Below are positions 29,033 to 42,002 of a DNA stretch of 64,000 bases, piece after piece. The first letter of the stretch is position 1. Each line of letters starts with the position of its first letter. The stretch spans positions 1,426,001 to 1,490,000 of the forward strand of contig PUFA01000116.1 of NCBI GenBank assembly GCA_003508835.1, written 5' to 3'. Both the position numbers and the translations under genes were made by a program. The notes below the pieces were generated by a model. It did no database searches, had not been told where the DNA came from, and saw only the letters and a program-made list of their open reading frames with translations. The DNA comes from Eonycteris spelaea (taxonomy: Eukaryota > Chordata > Mammalia > Chiroptera > Pteropodidae).

Positions 29033-31698
29033 TGATGTGCTCTCCACCCTCCTTTAACCAAGATCCTTAAATTTCTCTGAATTCCCTGTTCTCGTGCTTC
29101 CTCTGAGGGGGGGGGGGGACCCGCATCTGGTGCTAACAGGCCGGCTGCGTGGTGGACATTCACTGAATCCTGAATAAAGTGAAAAAAGTTTTGGCTGGCT
29201 TATTTTTGGAGAATGACAATAAGGACAGGGTGGAAAGTGCCATCTCCAGGTAGGTGTCTGGGTTCTTTTCCCTTTGGGGGAGAAACAGAGCTCACATTTG
29301 AACACTCCAAAAATTGGGCGAATACCCGTGTGAGAGTAAAGGGGTAACAAGGCCCTTCCTCCTCCTCCACTGTAAAATACCCTTGGGTGACTCTCCAGCA
29401 TGATTCCTCTGGAAGTCGAAGAAAGGGAAATGTCACCTGGATTACCAGGTAACCTGGTCGTGATGACAGAGGTCCCTTGTTGGTGCACTGGGAGGCCTGG
29501 GACCGGCCACCCGCACCCTGGAGGGCCGTCCTCCTCCAACCCTGCTCCCTAGTACTCACTCGGGCCAAGTTCATGCCCAGCCTGATGGAGGAGGAGACCA
29601 GCCATGGCCTCCTGGAGACAGGACCCGTGCCCCAGAGGGTTTCGAGGCTGGCACATTCAGATCCGAAGCTGCCAGCGCCCTCTGATCAGCCAGCTCTCCC
29701 TCTGCAGGCCCAGACGCATGACTGCCACTCCCAGTGTTGCCATCAGTGATGGAATAGTGTCAATTCCTCTCTCCCTCTCTCCTCTGCATCCCTGTTCCTA
29801 TTATTACGGCTCAGGCCCCAGTCCCTGGGGAGAAAGTCTTCCTTCTCAATGTTATCCCTGACGCCAGGCTCCCGCTTACGTAGTCCAACCGCCAGATTGC
29901 TGCGGCATCAGCTTCTTACAGCTGCTGACCTGCCGAAAAGCCGCCAGAGACGGCCTGTTTACTGTGAGATGACCCTCGAACTCTGAGGGCGGCACACAGG
30001 CCCTGGCCCGGCCCCGTCGCCCCCTGCACCCCTCTTCCCGTGTGCGGATTCTCATTCTCATCCCGTCCTGGACCGTGGCCTCCTCAGCCCATGGCGACTC
30101 CCGGAGACGCCAGCCCGTTCCTCGCAGCTCGGGCACCGCCCCATCTAGGCAGCCTCGCTGGGTCTTTGGGACCCCCTTTAGGCCGACGTCCTACCTCCAG
30201 ACAAACTTCTCTCACACCCCGTTTTCTATACCCCTCACCCCTCTTTTACACTGTCACTTCTCCGGAGCAGGAACCTTGCATCATTCCTGGCACCAAGTGC
30301 AGAGCCTGACACTCAGCATCCCTGTAAGGAACGTCTGTGCGGCTGGATGGAATTGCGTCTGGGAAGGGAGACGCCAGTTCGGGAATGCTGCCGGGAGGGC
30401 GCTCTTTGCTCTGAGCACCCAGAGTCCCTTCGGTGACCAGGGTGGGAGGTGCATCGGCATAAGATTCCAGGCGCGTGTTTGACGTCAGTTACGTGATCAC
30501 AGCCTACAGACCAACGTGGCACCTCTCTCAAAAATAGAGGTTCAGAGGATGACACTTGGATGGCCTGATCGAGTTCCTAAGATTCACCCCAGGATTAATC
30601 ACGTACCCATCCGGGCACAGGCTGCTTGGGACAACTGTGGGTCTGTCTTACAGGGCACACATGAGCAGAGAAGAGGGGGCACCTACTGAAAAGGTGAGGG
30701 GTCGGGGAGGGGCCGCCGGGGACTTCCTCATCGGCTTTTCTGTTTCCATGGACTTGATGACCTCTGCTCAGACGTCGTGCCAATGCCTGCCCTCTGCCCC
30801 TCACTCCCATGGAAATGCGGAAGCCCGCTTCTTCCCCAAATTCCCACAGATATCACACACGCTGGTGCCGACCTTGGCATTCAGGAGGTCGCCTGACTGA
30901 TGCAGTTCGGCCGAGGGGAGACTTACCCTAAGGCCGGGTTGGACCACAGCTGGCCTCGTGCCTGTTTGTGCAGCCTGGAGCCCCGGAGGCAGGGCTTTAA
31001 CATGTTTAAAAGGTTGCAGAAGCCAAAAGAAGAAGAATGGTTTGGTGCCACACGCGAAAGTTACATGAAGTTACAGTTTCAGTGTTCGAAGGTTTATGGG
31101 AAGGCAGCCACACCCGTCATCTGCAGCTCATCCACCTGTCTTCTGCTCTGTCAGTGAAGACGATCGTGTATAGTCCACTAAGCCTAAAAAGGCTTCACCC
31201 TCTGGGCTCGCGCTAAGAAATTACGGTTTCTTTATTTCCCAGCCCCTGACTCTGCTTGCCCCCACGGCGTGGCCCCCTGCCCGCCACCGCGGCCCCTTTT
31301 CTCTGCGCTCCTCAGAATTAGGTCCCCTCCTCTCTTCCTCCCTGGCCTCTTCACGCCTCCAGAAGTCCCCTCAGAATGCCCTCATCGTCCTCTCTCGTGG
31401 GGGTGGGGATGGCGATGGGCGTCACCCTTCCTGTGGCTGCCAGCCCGCACTACGATGAAATCAGGGTACATTTCTGAATAAAATAAGGAATTCGGCTGCC
31501 AGCTGTTAATATAACATATTTCTGCCCTGGATGACATGAGTCTGGCAAGTAAGGCTCAGAGGTGAGCTACTCACGTAGCCTCACAGTCCACTCCTTGTCC
31601 TCTCCAAAGGTTTCGGGGTGGCGTCCAGTTAGTTTATTATTAACTCTCTGATTTTTAACAAAACAACAACAAATGTGTTTTTTTTTCCCCCTTTGGAT

Positions 31699-31704
31699 TT
31701 TATT
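31699..31704 (-). terminator. AATAAA (minus strand), candidate poly(A) signal of GIMAP5b
   Basis: The plus-strand TTTATT reads as AATAAA on the minus strand, about 165 bases past the GIMAP5b stop. This is a usual spacing for this family. Confidence 0.45.
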
Positions 31705-31868
31705 TCTCCAGAAGCACTGGAAGAACGTGGATGGCATCTCTGACCCACGGAAGAGAAATTGAAAGTGGAATTAAGTAGAAAGCAAATAAAGTATCTTACA
31801 AACAGAGAGAGATGGCGAGTCTGGGAAAACAGCTGGTTGTCGAAATCATCTGAACATGCCCAGTGTCC

Positions 31869-34025
31869 TTAAGCACTGCACAGGTAAATTATGATTACAA
31901 GAAAAATCAAAATGCATATGACAAGAAAGGCAGTTAAGCCAGGGTGAGAAGTCACCCACTTTCTGACCCTGAGCGCGCGGTTCCCCTCGAGCTCCTCCAG
32001 GTCTCGCCGGTGCTTTTGGATCTGCACTTGCACCTGGGCCAGGTAGCGCCTGCGGCCTTCCTCAGGGGTGCCGCCCGTGTATCCCAGCAGCATCTGCGCC
32101 TCAAAGTAGAGGTCGTTGCTGAGGAAGGCGTCCCGGTGCTCCCTCTCCAGCTCTCCACCACAGCCATCAGCTCCTCCAGCTGCGCCCGCTGCGCCGGCCC
32201 GGTGGCCCGGTTGTCAAAGGCGCAGCACCGGCCCTCACACTCGCGGACCAGGCGCCGCAGGCTGAGGTTGTCTGTGTTGGCGACGAACTCGCTCAGGGAC
32301 GCGCCCCCCAGGTCCTCTCTGCGGGTGAAGAGGAGGATCACGTGCCTCATGGCGCCCGCCCCGAAGACCTCCTTCACCCTCCTCGCCGCCGCCACGTCCT
32401 GCGTGGTGAAGCGCCCCAGCTGCGTCACCAGCAGCAGCACGTGGGGCCCTGGGGCCGAGAGCCGGTAGCAGTCCCCAATGTCTTGGTAGGACTCTAGGTT
32501 CTGGGCCTCTGTGTCAAAGATGGGGGCCGTGTCGACCACCAGGATGCTCCTCCCGTTCCACGAGCCGGTGGCCGCCTGGCACGTCTTGGTCACAGACCGC
32601 GTCGCCAGCCTGGACTGGAACTTGGGCTGGCAGAGGATGCTGTTCCCGGTGGCACTTTTCCCGCTGCCGGATCGGCCCACCACGATGATTCTCAGGGAGG
32701 ACAACGCACCGACCAGTTATCTTCTGTAAAAAAAGAATTTTTGTGTCTTGCTAAGTTAGTGATTTTAAGGTTTTCCAGTCGTGGACCTTCATGGTATCTC
32801 TTGAAAGCCATGGACCTCCCTCCCAGAAAAACAGTCACAACTGAATACATGCAAAAATGCAGACCACATTAGGAGGTTCCTGGATCATAAGGAGCCCACG
32901 TATGATGCCCACACTTGGCCCCACAGCTAAGAGGAAGAACTGCCTCGCTATGGAGGATGCTGGAGGCGCTTCACTTAGACCGGGGAAAATACAGGTTTTG
33001 GAAAGAAAATGGTCCTTGTGTTTTCCCATGGGTAATGCCAAGGCCAGTTTTGTGCCAAATAACTGTGAGAATGGAAGGAGGCGGAGGATGAGAAATCACA
33101 CGCGAGGAAATATTATCACCTCCTTTTCACCCACAGATTTCTAGGGACACTTGTCCAGAAGTGCTCAGCTAGCCTTGGGAGGAGAGGAAGTCTCAGAGGT
33201 CAGAGGCACAGTCACTCCCCACCGAGGACCAGCTGAGGATCCCTAGGGCTCTGCTCTTTGGGTGGGGAGTTAGATGTTTGAAACGGAGATGACAAAAAGG
33301 TCAAAGTTAGTGTCAAGGACGAAGTCTGGGAGATGACCCTGGATGGGTGGGTGGCTGAAGAGAAGTCGAATTTAGGACCATTCGAAGTTCATGCCCTAGA
33401 AAGGTCAGCTATTTGGCCGCGTGACTTACGGGGAACTAAGGAAACCAGTGTTAGGGAGGGCGACACCCAGCCGAGAGCTAAAATCCTTCAGGGACGAAGA
33501 AGCGTGAGAACCTGAGGATTTTTAGAGTTCTGAGGAGCCCAAACGAAGTCTATTGTAGGCTCCTAAAATCCATAATTTCCTTCCTTCGGCTCTGTGCTAG
33601 TCCTTCCTTTCCTTAAGAGTTCTGGGGCATCTTGTAGCAAACGTGATCACTAAATCTCTACGGGAAATTCCCATATTTTCAGGTGAGAGTGGACAAGGCA
33701 GAGAAACCAGATTCACAACTCGGTTCAAAAGTCTCCAACTTCTGACTTGAAGTTTCATTTCCACGTTTCCCACACATCACGCGCACAGAGAGCCTCATAC
33801 CGTGAGGTTCTGTTGGGGGGTGTGTGTGGCGATGGTGGGGAAGGGTAAGAACCAACGAGAATTGGCTTTTTCTACTTCGGTTTAACATAGCTGGGTTAAA
33901 GTTGCCATGTTTGAGGTGAGAGACAGTGGCTCCTCCTTGGTGGCCAGAGCTCTCGAGATCTTGGAGGCTTTCTTACCTTCAGTCAGAGTCCCATAGCTGC
34001 TCTTCTGAGGCCCAGCCATTCTCTT
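31869..34025 (-). CDS. GIMAP5: GIMAP5-type GTPase, copy b (two frameshifts)
   Basis: Second GIMAP5-type gene, in the strand expected for GIMAP5 if the human order is flipped. Coding exon 1 (34025-33977, ATG at 34019) encodes MAGPQKSSYGTLTE plus one base before GTAAGA, close to the human GIMAP5 start (KYGTMAEG). Exon 2 begins at 32723 after a T-rich tract and TACAG. It opens with EDN, as in human SEDNLS, then loses one base before SSLRIIVVGRSGSGKSA. The GTPase domain is almost identical to copy a: VVDTAPIFD, LSAPGPHVLLLVTQLGRF, FTRREDL, CAFDNRA. One more base is missing near 32150, where copy a has GAGAGGCTGG and this copy GAGAGCTGG. The frame resumes through MLLGYTGGTPEEGRRRYLAQ and ends in a tail anchor (LTAFLVICILIFLVIIIYL) and TAA at 31871-31869. 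Allowing for the two gaps it is about 299 residues. The tail differs from copy a and from human GIMAP5. Confidence 0.8.
31969..32701 (-). repeat. Inverted repeat, arm 2 (within GIMAP5b exon 2)
   Basis: Reverse-complement partner of 27634-28365. Similarity begins at the SSLRII codons and stops at the CGCGCTCAG of the NRAL codons, inside the coding exon on both sides. Confidence 0.9.
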
Positions 34026-35189
34026 CTGGAATAGAAACAGGAAAGGAATAAGAAGCAGGTGTCCACATGGGAGCTGGTAAGGCCCGAGTTCGGACCCCTA
34101 ACAATAATTCTCTTTCGAGGAGCCACTTCCATTGCTAATTTCCTAACTCACATACTTTCAAACATCTATAAGTAACTTCAAGCAACCCTGGCTATGCCAA
34201 CACAATGCACTGTTGTTGTCTTTTATTTCTCAGCTTACAGGAAAGCAGGAAATGCTTTGACACAAAGCAGCGGATGATCTCCCTCCAGGTCTCATGAAAT
34301 GAAGTAGGCATTCTTTTATGGAATGAGAAGTGGAACATTTATTATTATTGTTGTTGTTGTTATTATTGAATCAAAGTAGGCAAACTTGCTAAAAGAAGTA
34401 CTTCCTCTCAGGTCGAATTCCCTGTCCCTGACCCCATCCTCCCATTGAAAGGTACATTGTACTTCCCTCTTGGCCACTGGGATATCCATCTTTTCTGGGA
34501 CTGGAAATTCCCAGTACCTCAAACAAGCCAAAGTCATTTACAGCAGGGCAATTTTTTTTCTCTGTTCTAGCAAGTTTGTCATCAGCCCCGAAGCAGTTAG
34601 TAAAAAGAAGGGGGCGCCATGATGGACGAGAAAAGAATCAATATTCCGGACAAATTCAAGAGAAACTCAGTCCCTGCTCTGTTTAATCAAATGTTTCCTT
34701 TGGCTAGCTCTGGGGTCCTCGTCTCCCGATTATCACCATCTGTATATTCCCGTAGATTTAGTCAGAAATTAGCACAATCGATGGCATCTATTGCTCATAA
34801 ATGAGGCGTCATATTGTGCCACTCTTCTTGGTGTTAGAAAAGGCAGACGTACGACATGCACCTAGAATCAACACGAGGGGGGTTTTTTTTCTTCAGTTTA
34901 AAATATTACGCAGTTACGAAACAACGTCGTTAAGTGGAAGAAATACACAGAGTTATAAAACAAACCCCTACCGTCTGCGATGGGCAGATGGAAGAATTGT
35001 GACATTTTTACTGCAGCTGTTCTGTGTGACTGGAAAAGCTACAACAGGACACATGGAATTCCATCGATTCTTTTCGGCTCCTCAGTCTCATTCTCTCCTC
35101 TGTCCTTCGAGGCAACTGATACTGGGAGATTTTTACGGATCACTCTCATTTCTGTGTCTACACGTCCACATACATGTGTATCTATAGAT

Positions 35190-35580
35190 AACATCTAGTC
35201 CTGTTTTTGTATTTTAAGTGTTGACATAAATGACATCATTTACGTAACATTTTATGCAATTCGTTATTAATAAACGTTTAAGCTGTTTCAAAATACATCC
35301 TTGCTACTACAAACGATGCTGTAAAATAATCCCCACGTACTGTATATCTCCTGGGCAACAAACATCCAGGGGAGACAGCTTCTACCGCCAGATACAACAC
35401 CAAGAGGATTATTATGCGAACTTACACTGACACCAGCCACGTGCGAGAATTCCCGAAACCTTCACTTGTACTCGGTGATATTAGACTCTTAATTTTTCAT
35501 CACCCTTATGGGCATAAATAAGGATGTTTTAATGGGTTTGCATTTGCATTTTACTGATTTCCATTGAATCAAAAATGGTT
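35190..35580 (-). mobile_element. L1 fragment, reverse strand
   Basis: AT-rich sequence with phrases such as GGGTTTGCATTTGCATTTTA and CATCACCCTTATGGGCATAA, typical of the complement of an old L1. No open frame remains. Confidence 0.45.
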
Positions 35581-36059
35581 TTTCATGGTTTGTTTGCTAT
35601 TCAGGTTGCTTCTGTTATATAGAAATAATGTTTGCTCATTTTTCTTTTTATTCAGTGGGTTTCTTTTTTTTTTAGGGGGGGGGTGCTCCTTAGGTAAACC
35701 ATCCAGTTTTACATTATCAGAATATACCAAGACAGCTTCCTTTCTTTCTTCCCTTGCCTCCTTTTCCTTTTTTTTTCTTTTTTCTCCTTCCCTTCTTCCC
35801 TCCCTTCCTTTCCTTAAGCCCAGAGAGGAGCATTTTCTCACCACCATCTCCCACCTGCTGTCCTTCACTCTGGGAAATTATACTCTGGCTAAAGCCGCTC
35901 AGATTCTCTGACACCTTTTCTGCTTTCGAGGACCTTTTCTGAAGCTTGGAAACCTCAGAAAATATGGGAATCAACCTGTAGATGTGACAAAGACAATGAT
36001 GACAGTGGCGATGATGTCAGTGATGAACACCATCATCGTAAGGTCCTCTGTGCAGCTCT

Positions 36060-36215
36060 TCTAAGGTCTTTCATGTCTATTATTTTAATCGTTCTCCTAA
36101 ATTCCCTGTGATGGGATCAAGACAGGTCTTAACATGTCAATTAAACTATTAGGAAACTGAGCATCAGATAACCTGCCCAAGTTTACACAATTGCCGTGCA
36201 GCTAAGACCAAAAAG
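36060..36215 (+). mobile_element. MIR fragment
   Basis: TCTATTATTTTAATCGTTCT, then AGGAAACTGAGCATCAGATA, CCTGCCCAAGTTTACAC and GCAGCTAAG follow the order of the MIR core and 3' region. Confidence 0.65.
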
Positions 36216-37865
36216 TGACTCTTTTGGCCACAGGAGGGAAGTAGACTATTTCAGATAAATCCACAGCCTCTGCCATCACCACATATAATGTTGTCATCCC
36301 ACCATCAAGACATACACCGACCTCCACGGGCTGGAAGCCTGCCCCAAACCAACACAGAGAATGGCATTGCAAAATCTTGAATGTGTGTGTGTGTGTGTGT
36401 GTTTTTTTTTTTTTTTCCAAGAAGAGATGACTTAAAGAGAAAATCGCAGGAGGCAGGAGTTGCTCTGAATTGAAGTATTTCAGTTTAAAACAATCTGGTG
36501 TTTTTACTGGCTTGTTTATCAGTGCCACCCACATGAAGCAAAGCGTCTGTCACAGTCAGTCAATCTCAGGTTACATTAGCCAAGACGCAGCACTGTGGTT
36601 CGGAACCATCTTCTGCATGGGTCGGCTGCCGGAGGAGGCATGCAGAAAGATTTTAGGCAGATCTAACAAAGAACAAGTGTCTGGAGGTGCATCAGAAAAG
36701 ATATTGATGGAGATGCTAAACTGATCGTAGCCTAGACAAAATATGAACAGGACTGAGAGGAGAAGGCTGGAGGACGCCCCACAGATCTGCAGGAAGGGGG
36801 CACGTGTCAATCTTAGCAGGCAGAAGGGGCAGGGGGACATTGACAATGGAGGCAGATTTCTCCTCTAAAAGGAAAATTCTATTCATCTCCCAAAGGGGAC
36901 CAGGTATCGTGAGGGAGCACCAGGCAGTGTGCAACAGAGATTATAAGAACATCTGACAGGGGCAGTCGGAGGTCTAGCTCAGGCACGAGGCTGAAGGAAA
37001 GGAAATAATGTACCTTCTGATTTTAACACTGTATGAGCCTGATTTTATCACGCAGCTTTATTGTATCAAACTACGAGAAAGCGGCCTCTCTCATACTGTT
37101 TTAGGGGAAGATCCAACTATTTCTTGTCTGCCTTGTTCATGAGTCTTTCCTTGGCTCATCTGCCTCAGTCCCTACATTTCCTTGTATGAGAGTCACTTGT
37201 TTTGTAGTCTCGCTCTTGTGACTTCCGGAGAGGTCTCTCACATAAGGTTGAGCAGACAAAGGGATTGTTCCTGTGTGCACCCCAAAATGATTCTGTTTGC
37301 TGTAGAGTCCCACCATGTGTCAGAGGGAGGGTGTGGGGTACCGGGAGGGGGGGTGGAGAATGGGGATGGTTTCCAGAAGGTCAAGGTCATAAGACAATGT
37401 CTACTCAGGAGGTCTCCTGTAGAACACTTGGCTCATTGGGGGCGGGGTTAAGAAGGTAAGAGGGTAAATTGAGAAGCATGTGCCCCCTCCCCCACCAGCT
37501 AGGGCCCTGGCGAGGTTCGATTTCAACATCTGTCAAATGGGTGAGGCTGTAAGTTCAGCGTTGTGAACGCTGTGAGTCTCCCGGAAGACCCAGCGCACTA
37601 AGCAGTGGGCAGTGAGCGGGGAGAGCCTGGAGCGCCTTGGGATGTGAGGTGCCGTCCATGCAGGACAAGCGAGTGGTCCCCCCAGCCCCGTAGGCCCGCG
37701 CCCACAGCGCTCGCCCCGCGCCCCCGTTTCCCCTGTGGGCGAGCGCACCCCGAAGTAGGCTGACCTCCGTGTGCGCGCACCGGCTATCGGTGGCTGTGCT
37801 AGGCCACAGACCCGGGGGGCTCTCCGACTCCCATGGGGCTGAGACCGTCCCTGAGGTCCCCTTAC

Positions 37866-38060
37866 CTGGCGTGGTGCTGCGGGCGCGGCGCTCAGCGGCC
37901 TCGGGAAGGTGCGCGCGGCGCAGCGGGCGGACGCGGAGGAGCAGGAGGCGCCTGCGAGGCCGACGGGTCGTCCGGCTGCAGGGAGGGGCCTCGGGGCGGC
38001 GGCGGAACCGCTGCAGACGGGACGCGAGACCAGCGAGCGCGAGGCGTGCTGTCCCCTAAC
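37866..38060 (-). promoter_or_regulatory. CpG-rich promoter and probable untranslated exon of GIMAP5b
   Basis: This is the densest CpG block in the window, about 37.6-38.06 kb. On the minus strand it ends in a strong donor: CACGCCAG at 37873-37866 followed by GTAAGG. It lies upstream of the GIMAP5b coding exon (34025) and downstream of the end of GIMAP1 (40595), so it best fits the non-coding first exon of GIMAP5b. Human GIMAP genes also start with such an exon. The upstream edge is a guess. Confidence 0.5.
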
Positions 38061-39459
38061 CGCGACGCTTCCTGTCAGATCCTGCCCCCGCGGAGTTTCC
38101 TTTTCATGACTTGTTGACACAGAGAATATTTGGAGGAGGAGGCTGTGAAGGCAGGGACGACCCCCCCAGGTCCAGAAACACCCCTCGCAGCGCTCCCTCA
38201 GTACCCACCGCAGGGGCACCTGCCTAGCTCCCAGCCCCAGCCCCCTTAGGGGACTGGAGCTTATGTCTGTTTATTCCCGTGGCACTTGGGAGCAGGGCGG
38301 CAGCTCCTCTGTGTGTCAACCGATTGCACCTTGAAGGCTGGAGTGAGGGACGTAAACCAGTAAGGTCGCAAAGGGCAGCTGAGAACACAGTATGGGCCTG
38401 GGTGCCCGCAGCCTGCTGGTTACCTCAAATTGTGCTGTTTGGTGTGATTGCAAATCAGTCCTGTCAGTTTTCAGAAGTGTCTCGTTCCCTGCAGGCACGC
38501 TCAAGCTCATTTCAAATTTTCTTTAACGCCGTAAGCACACTTATTTTATATCCGCATCTTATGATTCGACTATGTCAGTCAGGGCTTTGTGGATTCGTTT
38601 GTTTGTGCTTTTTGCTTCTCTTGGTTCTTAGTGCGTCATGTTTACCTGGGTGTGGTTTCATCTGTGTTGTAGCTGTCCCCTTTAAAAAGGGGCGTTTGTA
38701 GAAATATTTGAGGTCCAAGAGGGATCTTTACTTCTGACTCCATTTTTAACGACACACGTGCGAGACACTGTCACAGAAAGACTGCCTTAACCAAGTCTGA
38801 GGACTCTGTCCTACTGTGTGTTTTATAGGAAGGATGGGTGACTGCTGCGCGTTTGGCACTTTGGGATCCTTTCTAAAAGTGATAGGGACGATGTCCTCCA
38901 GCCTGGGAGGATGGTGGGCTGCCACTTTTGTCTCATTGTCCCTGCGAGACCACCAAATCTCAAACCAGTAGTGCCAGTTTTAAGTTATTTCTACTTAATA
39001 TTCCTTAAATATTCTCAGGGGAAAACGTGACATTGTGGACTAGGCTCAACTCTCTGGATTCTGATTTTGCCTGGATTTTGGCCTAGAAACTCCTCACTCT
39101 CCCATTAGGATTGAAGCTTAAGATTTATTTCATTTCATCCAGAGTTCTAAAATGATCCTCCGGGGGAGTATTGTTCTATCTGGCCACCATGACTGGAAGA
39201 TCAACGTTTCTGAGTAACTGTGAGTAAGAGGCGGTGCTGGTCGGAGTCTCCATGTGAAAGCAATTACAAAAGAAGCTACTGAGAAGGTTAGCTATTTTCT
39301 TTGGCACAAGAAAGACTCATGGCTTTTCATGAAGCACTTCTCTACCCCCTGGAGACCAGCTAAGGAACAGGTTAGAATTGAGGCTCGCTACTTGGAGTGG
39401 TTCTTTTCAAGAAAGACCACAGAACTTAGAGAGTGACTCTGTCTTTTGTCTGGTGTGTG

Positions 39460-39496
<37 letters not shown>

Positions 39497-40594
39497 TTTT
39501 GAGGAGAGATAAGCTGTTCTCTTTAGTGTATCCATGGGAATATTTCACTAGCATGTGAAAGAAGTGACCGTGACCCTAACAAATCAAAAGGATATTCACA
39601 ACTTAACACTATTTTCACAGTAAAAAGGAGTCAGAGGACCAACACTCAGTAGTATGGTATGTGAAGACAATTATCAAGAGTGGAGAAAGTACAAAATGAA
39701 CAAGAACTGGACAAAATTGAGATTGCATGTGAGATGTGCAAATAATGAAGACAAAATAATAATGATAACAGGACACATCATTTTAGGAGATAAAATCTTT
39801 TTTTTTTTTTTAAAGAGGTGAAAGACAAATTTAGAAAACTCTTAGTGAAATCTTTTGTTGGTGGAACAAACACGTACACAGCCGGTTGTATTAGAAAAGG
39901 CTGCCACCACCACCATCGGAAGAAGAGTCTTGGGTCGTGGTCTAGCTCAGTTTCCCCAAGAATCGACAGGAATTCCTCCTCCAGGGAATTCAATCCATGG
40001 GTGCAGCTCTGGGAAGATAGGGGCATCTGCCCAGCTAGGAACTGAATATTGTACAAAAATATGTAAGAGGATATGCGGGGGTTGGAATCTGCTCCATGGC
40101 CAACAACGGCTCTTGGAAGTAAGCCAGATATGACCTTCTTTGGTAAAATGACAGCTTGTCCAGGCATCAGAGTGGGGAAACCGGAACAGAAACATCATTG
40201 ACACACGATCAAGGTATTTTATCCTTGAAGAAATAAAAGGAGAAAAGGTGAAAGGAGACATAGTTGAAACGAATATACATCACACAAATACACGTTTTTT
40301 GAGAGGTTGGGTAGTATTTTCACTCTGTGTCTAGTTTGAATTAACAAGGAAGTTCTTTCTAACAGATAATGGTGCGGTTTTATGTTGGTAATTAACCATA
40401 AAATTGGTTTATAGTATCGAACCACCAGTTTACATTCACGTGGTTTTGGGGGGGGGCAGACATGAGACCAGCAGGGATCTGTCCTTGGTAGATTATGGTC
40501 AGATGAGGGAGGCAAGGAGAGCCTGCACCGGGAGCGCAGACACCAGGGATGAAGCCATTGTCAGTTGATGAGGCCAAGTCCCATTTACAGCCTG
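38061..40594. other. Spacer between GIMAP1 and the GIMAP5b promoter
   Basis: No exon recognised. It contains a (TG)n tract at 39452-39493 and T- and A-rich runs near 39798-39812. Short open frames near 38.3 and 39.8 kb lack family features. Confidence 0.4.
39452..39493. repeat. (TG)n microsatellite
   Basis: About twenty TG dinucleotides with one interruption. Confidence 0.95.

Positions 40595-42002
<1,408 letters not shown>

Larger units (their letters stand above)
28481..31868. other. Spacer between convergent GIMAP5 copies
   Basis: This 3.4-kb interval separates the stop codons of the two convergent genes. AATAAA at 29027-29032 is a candidate polyadenylation signal for copy a, with another AATAAA near 29172. 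TTTATT at 31699-31704 is AATAAA on the minus strand and would serve copy b. I see no third gene. A G run lies at 29108-29119. The inverted repeat does not extend into this spacer as far as I can tell. Confidence 0.5.
34026..37560. other. GIMAP5b first intron, mostly non-coding
   Basis: If the GC-rich exon ending at 37866 is the untranslated start of GIMAP5b, this is its first intron. It contains a GTT/ATT-rich microsatellite at about 34337-34368, L1 and MIR remnants listed separately, a (TG)n-T run at 36381-36418 and a pyrimidine-rich block at about 35733-35818. No conserved coding exon was found. Confidence 0.4.
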
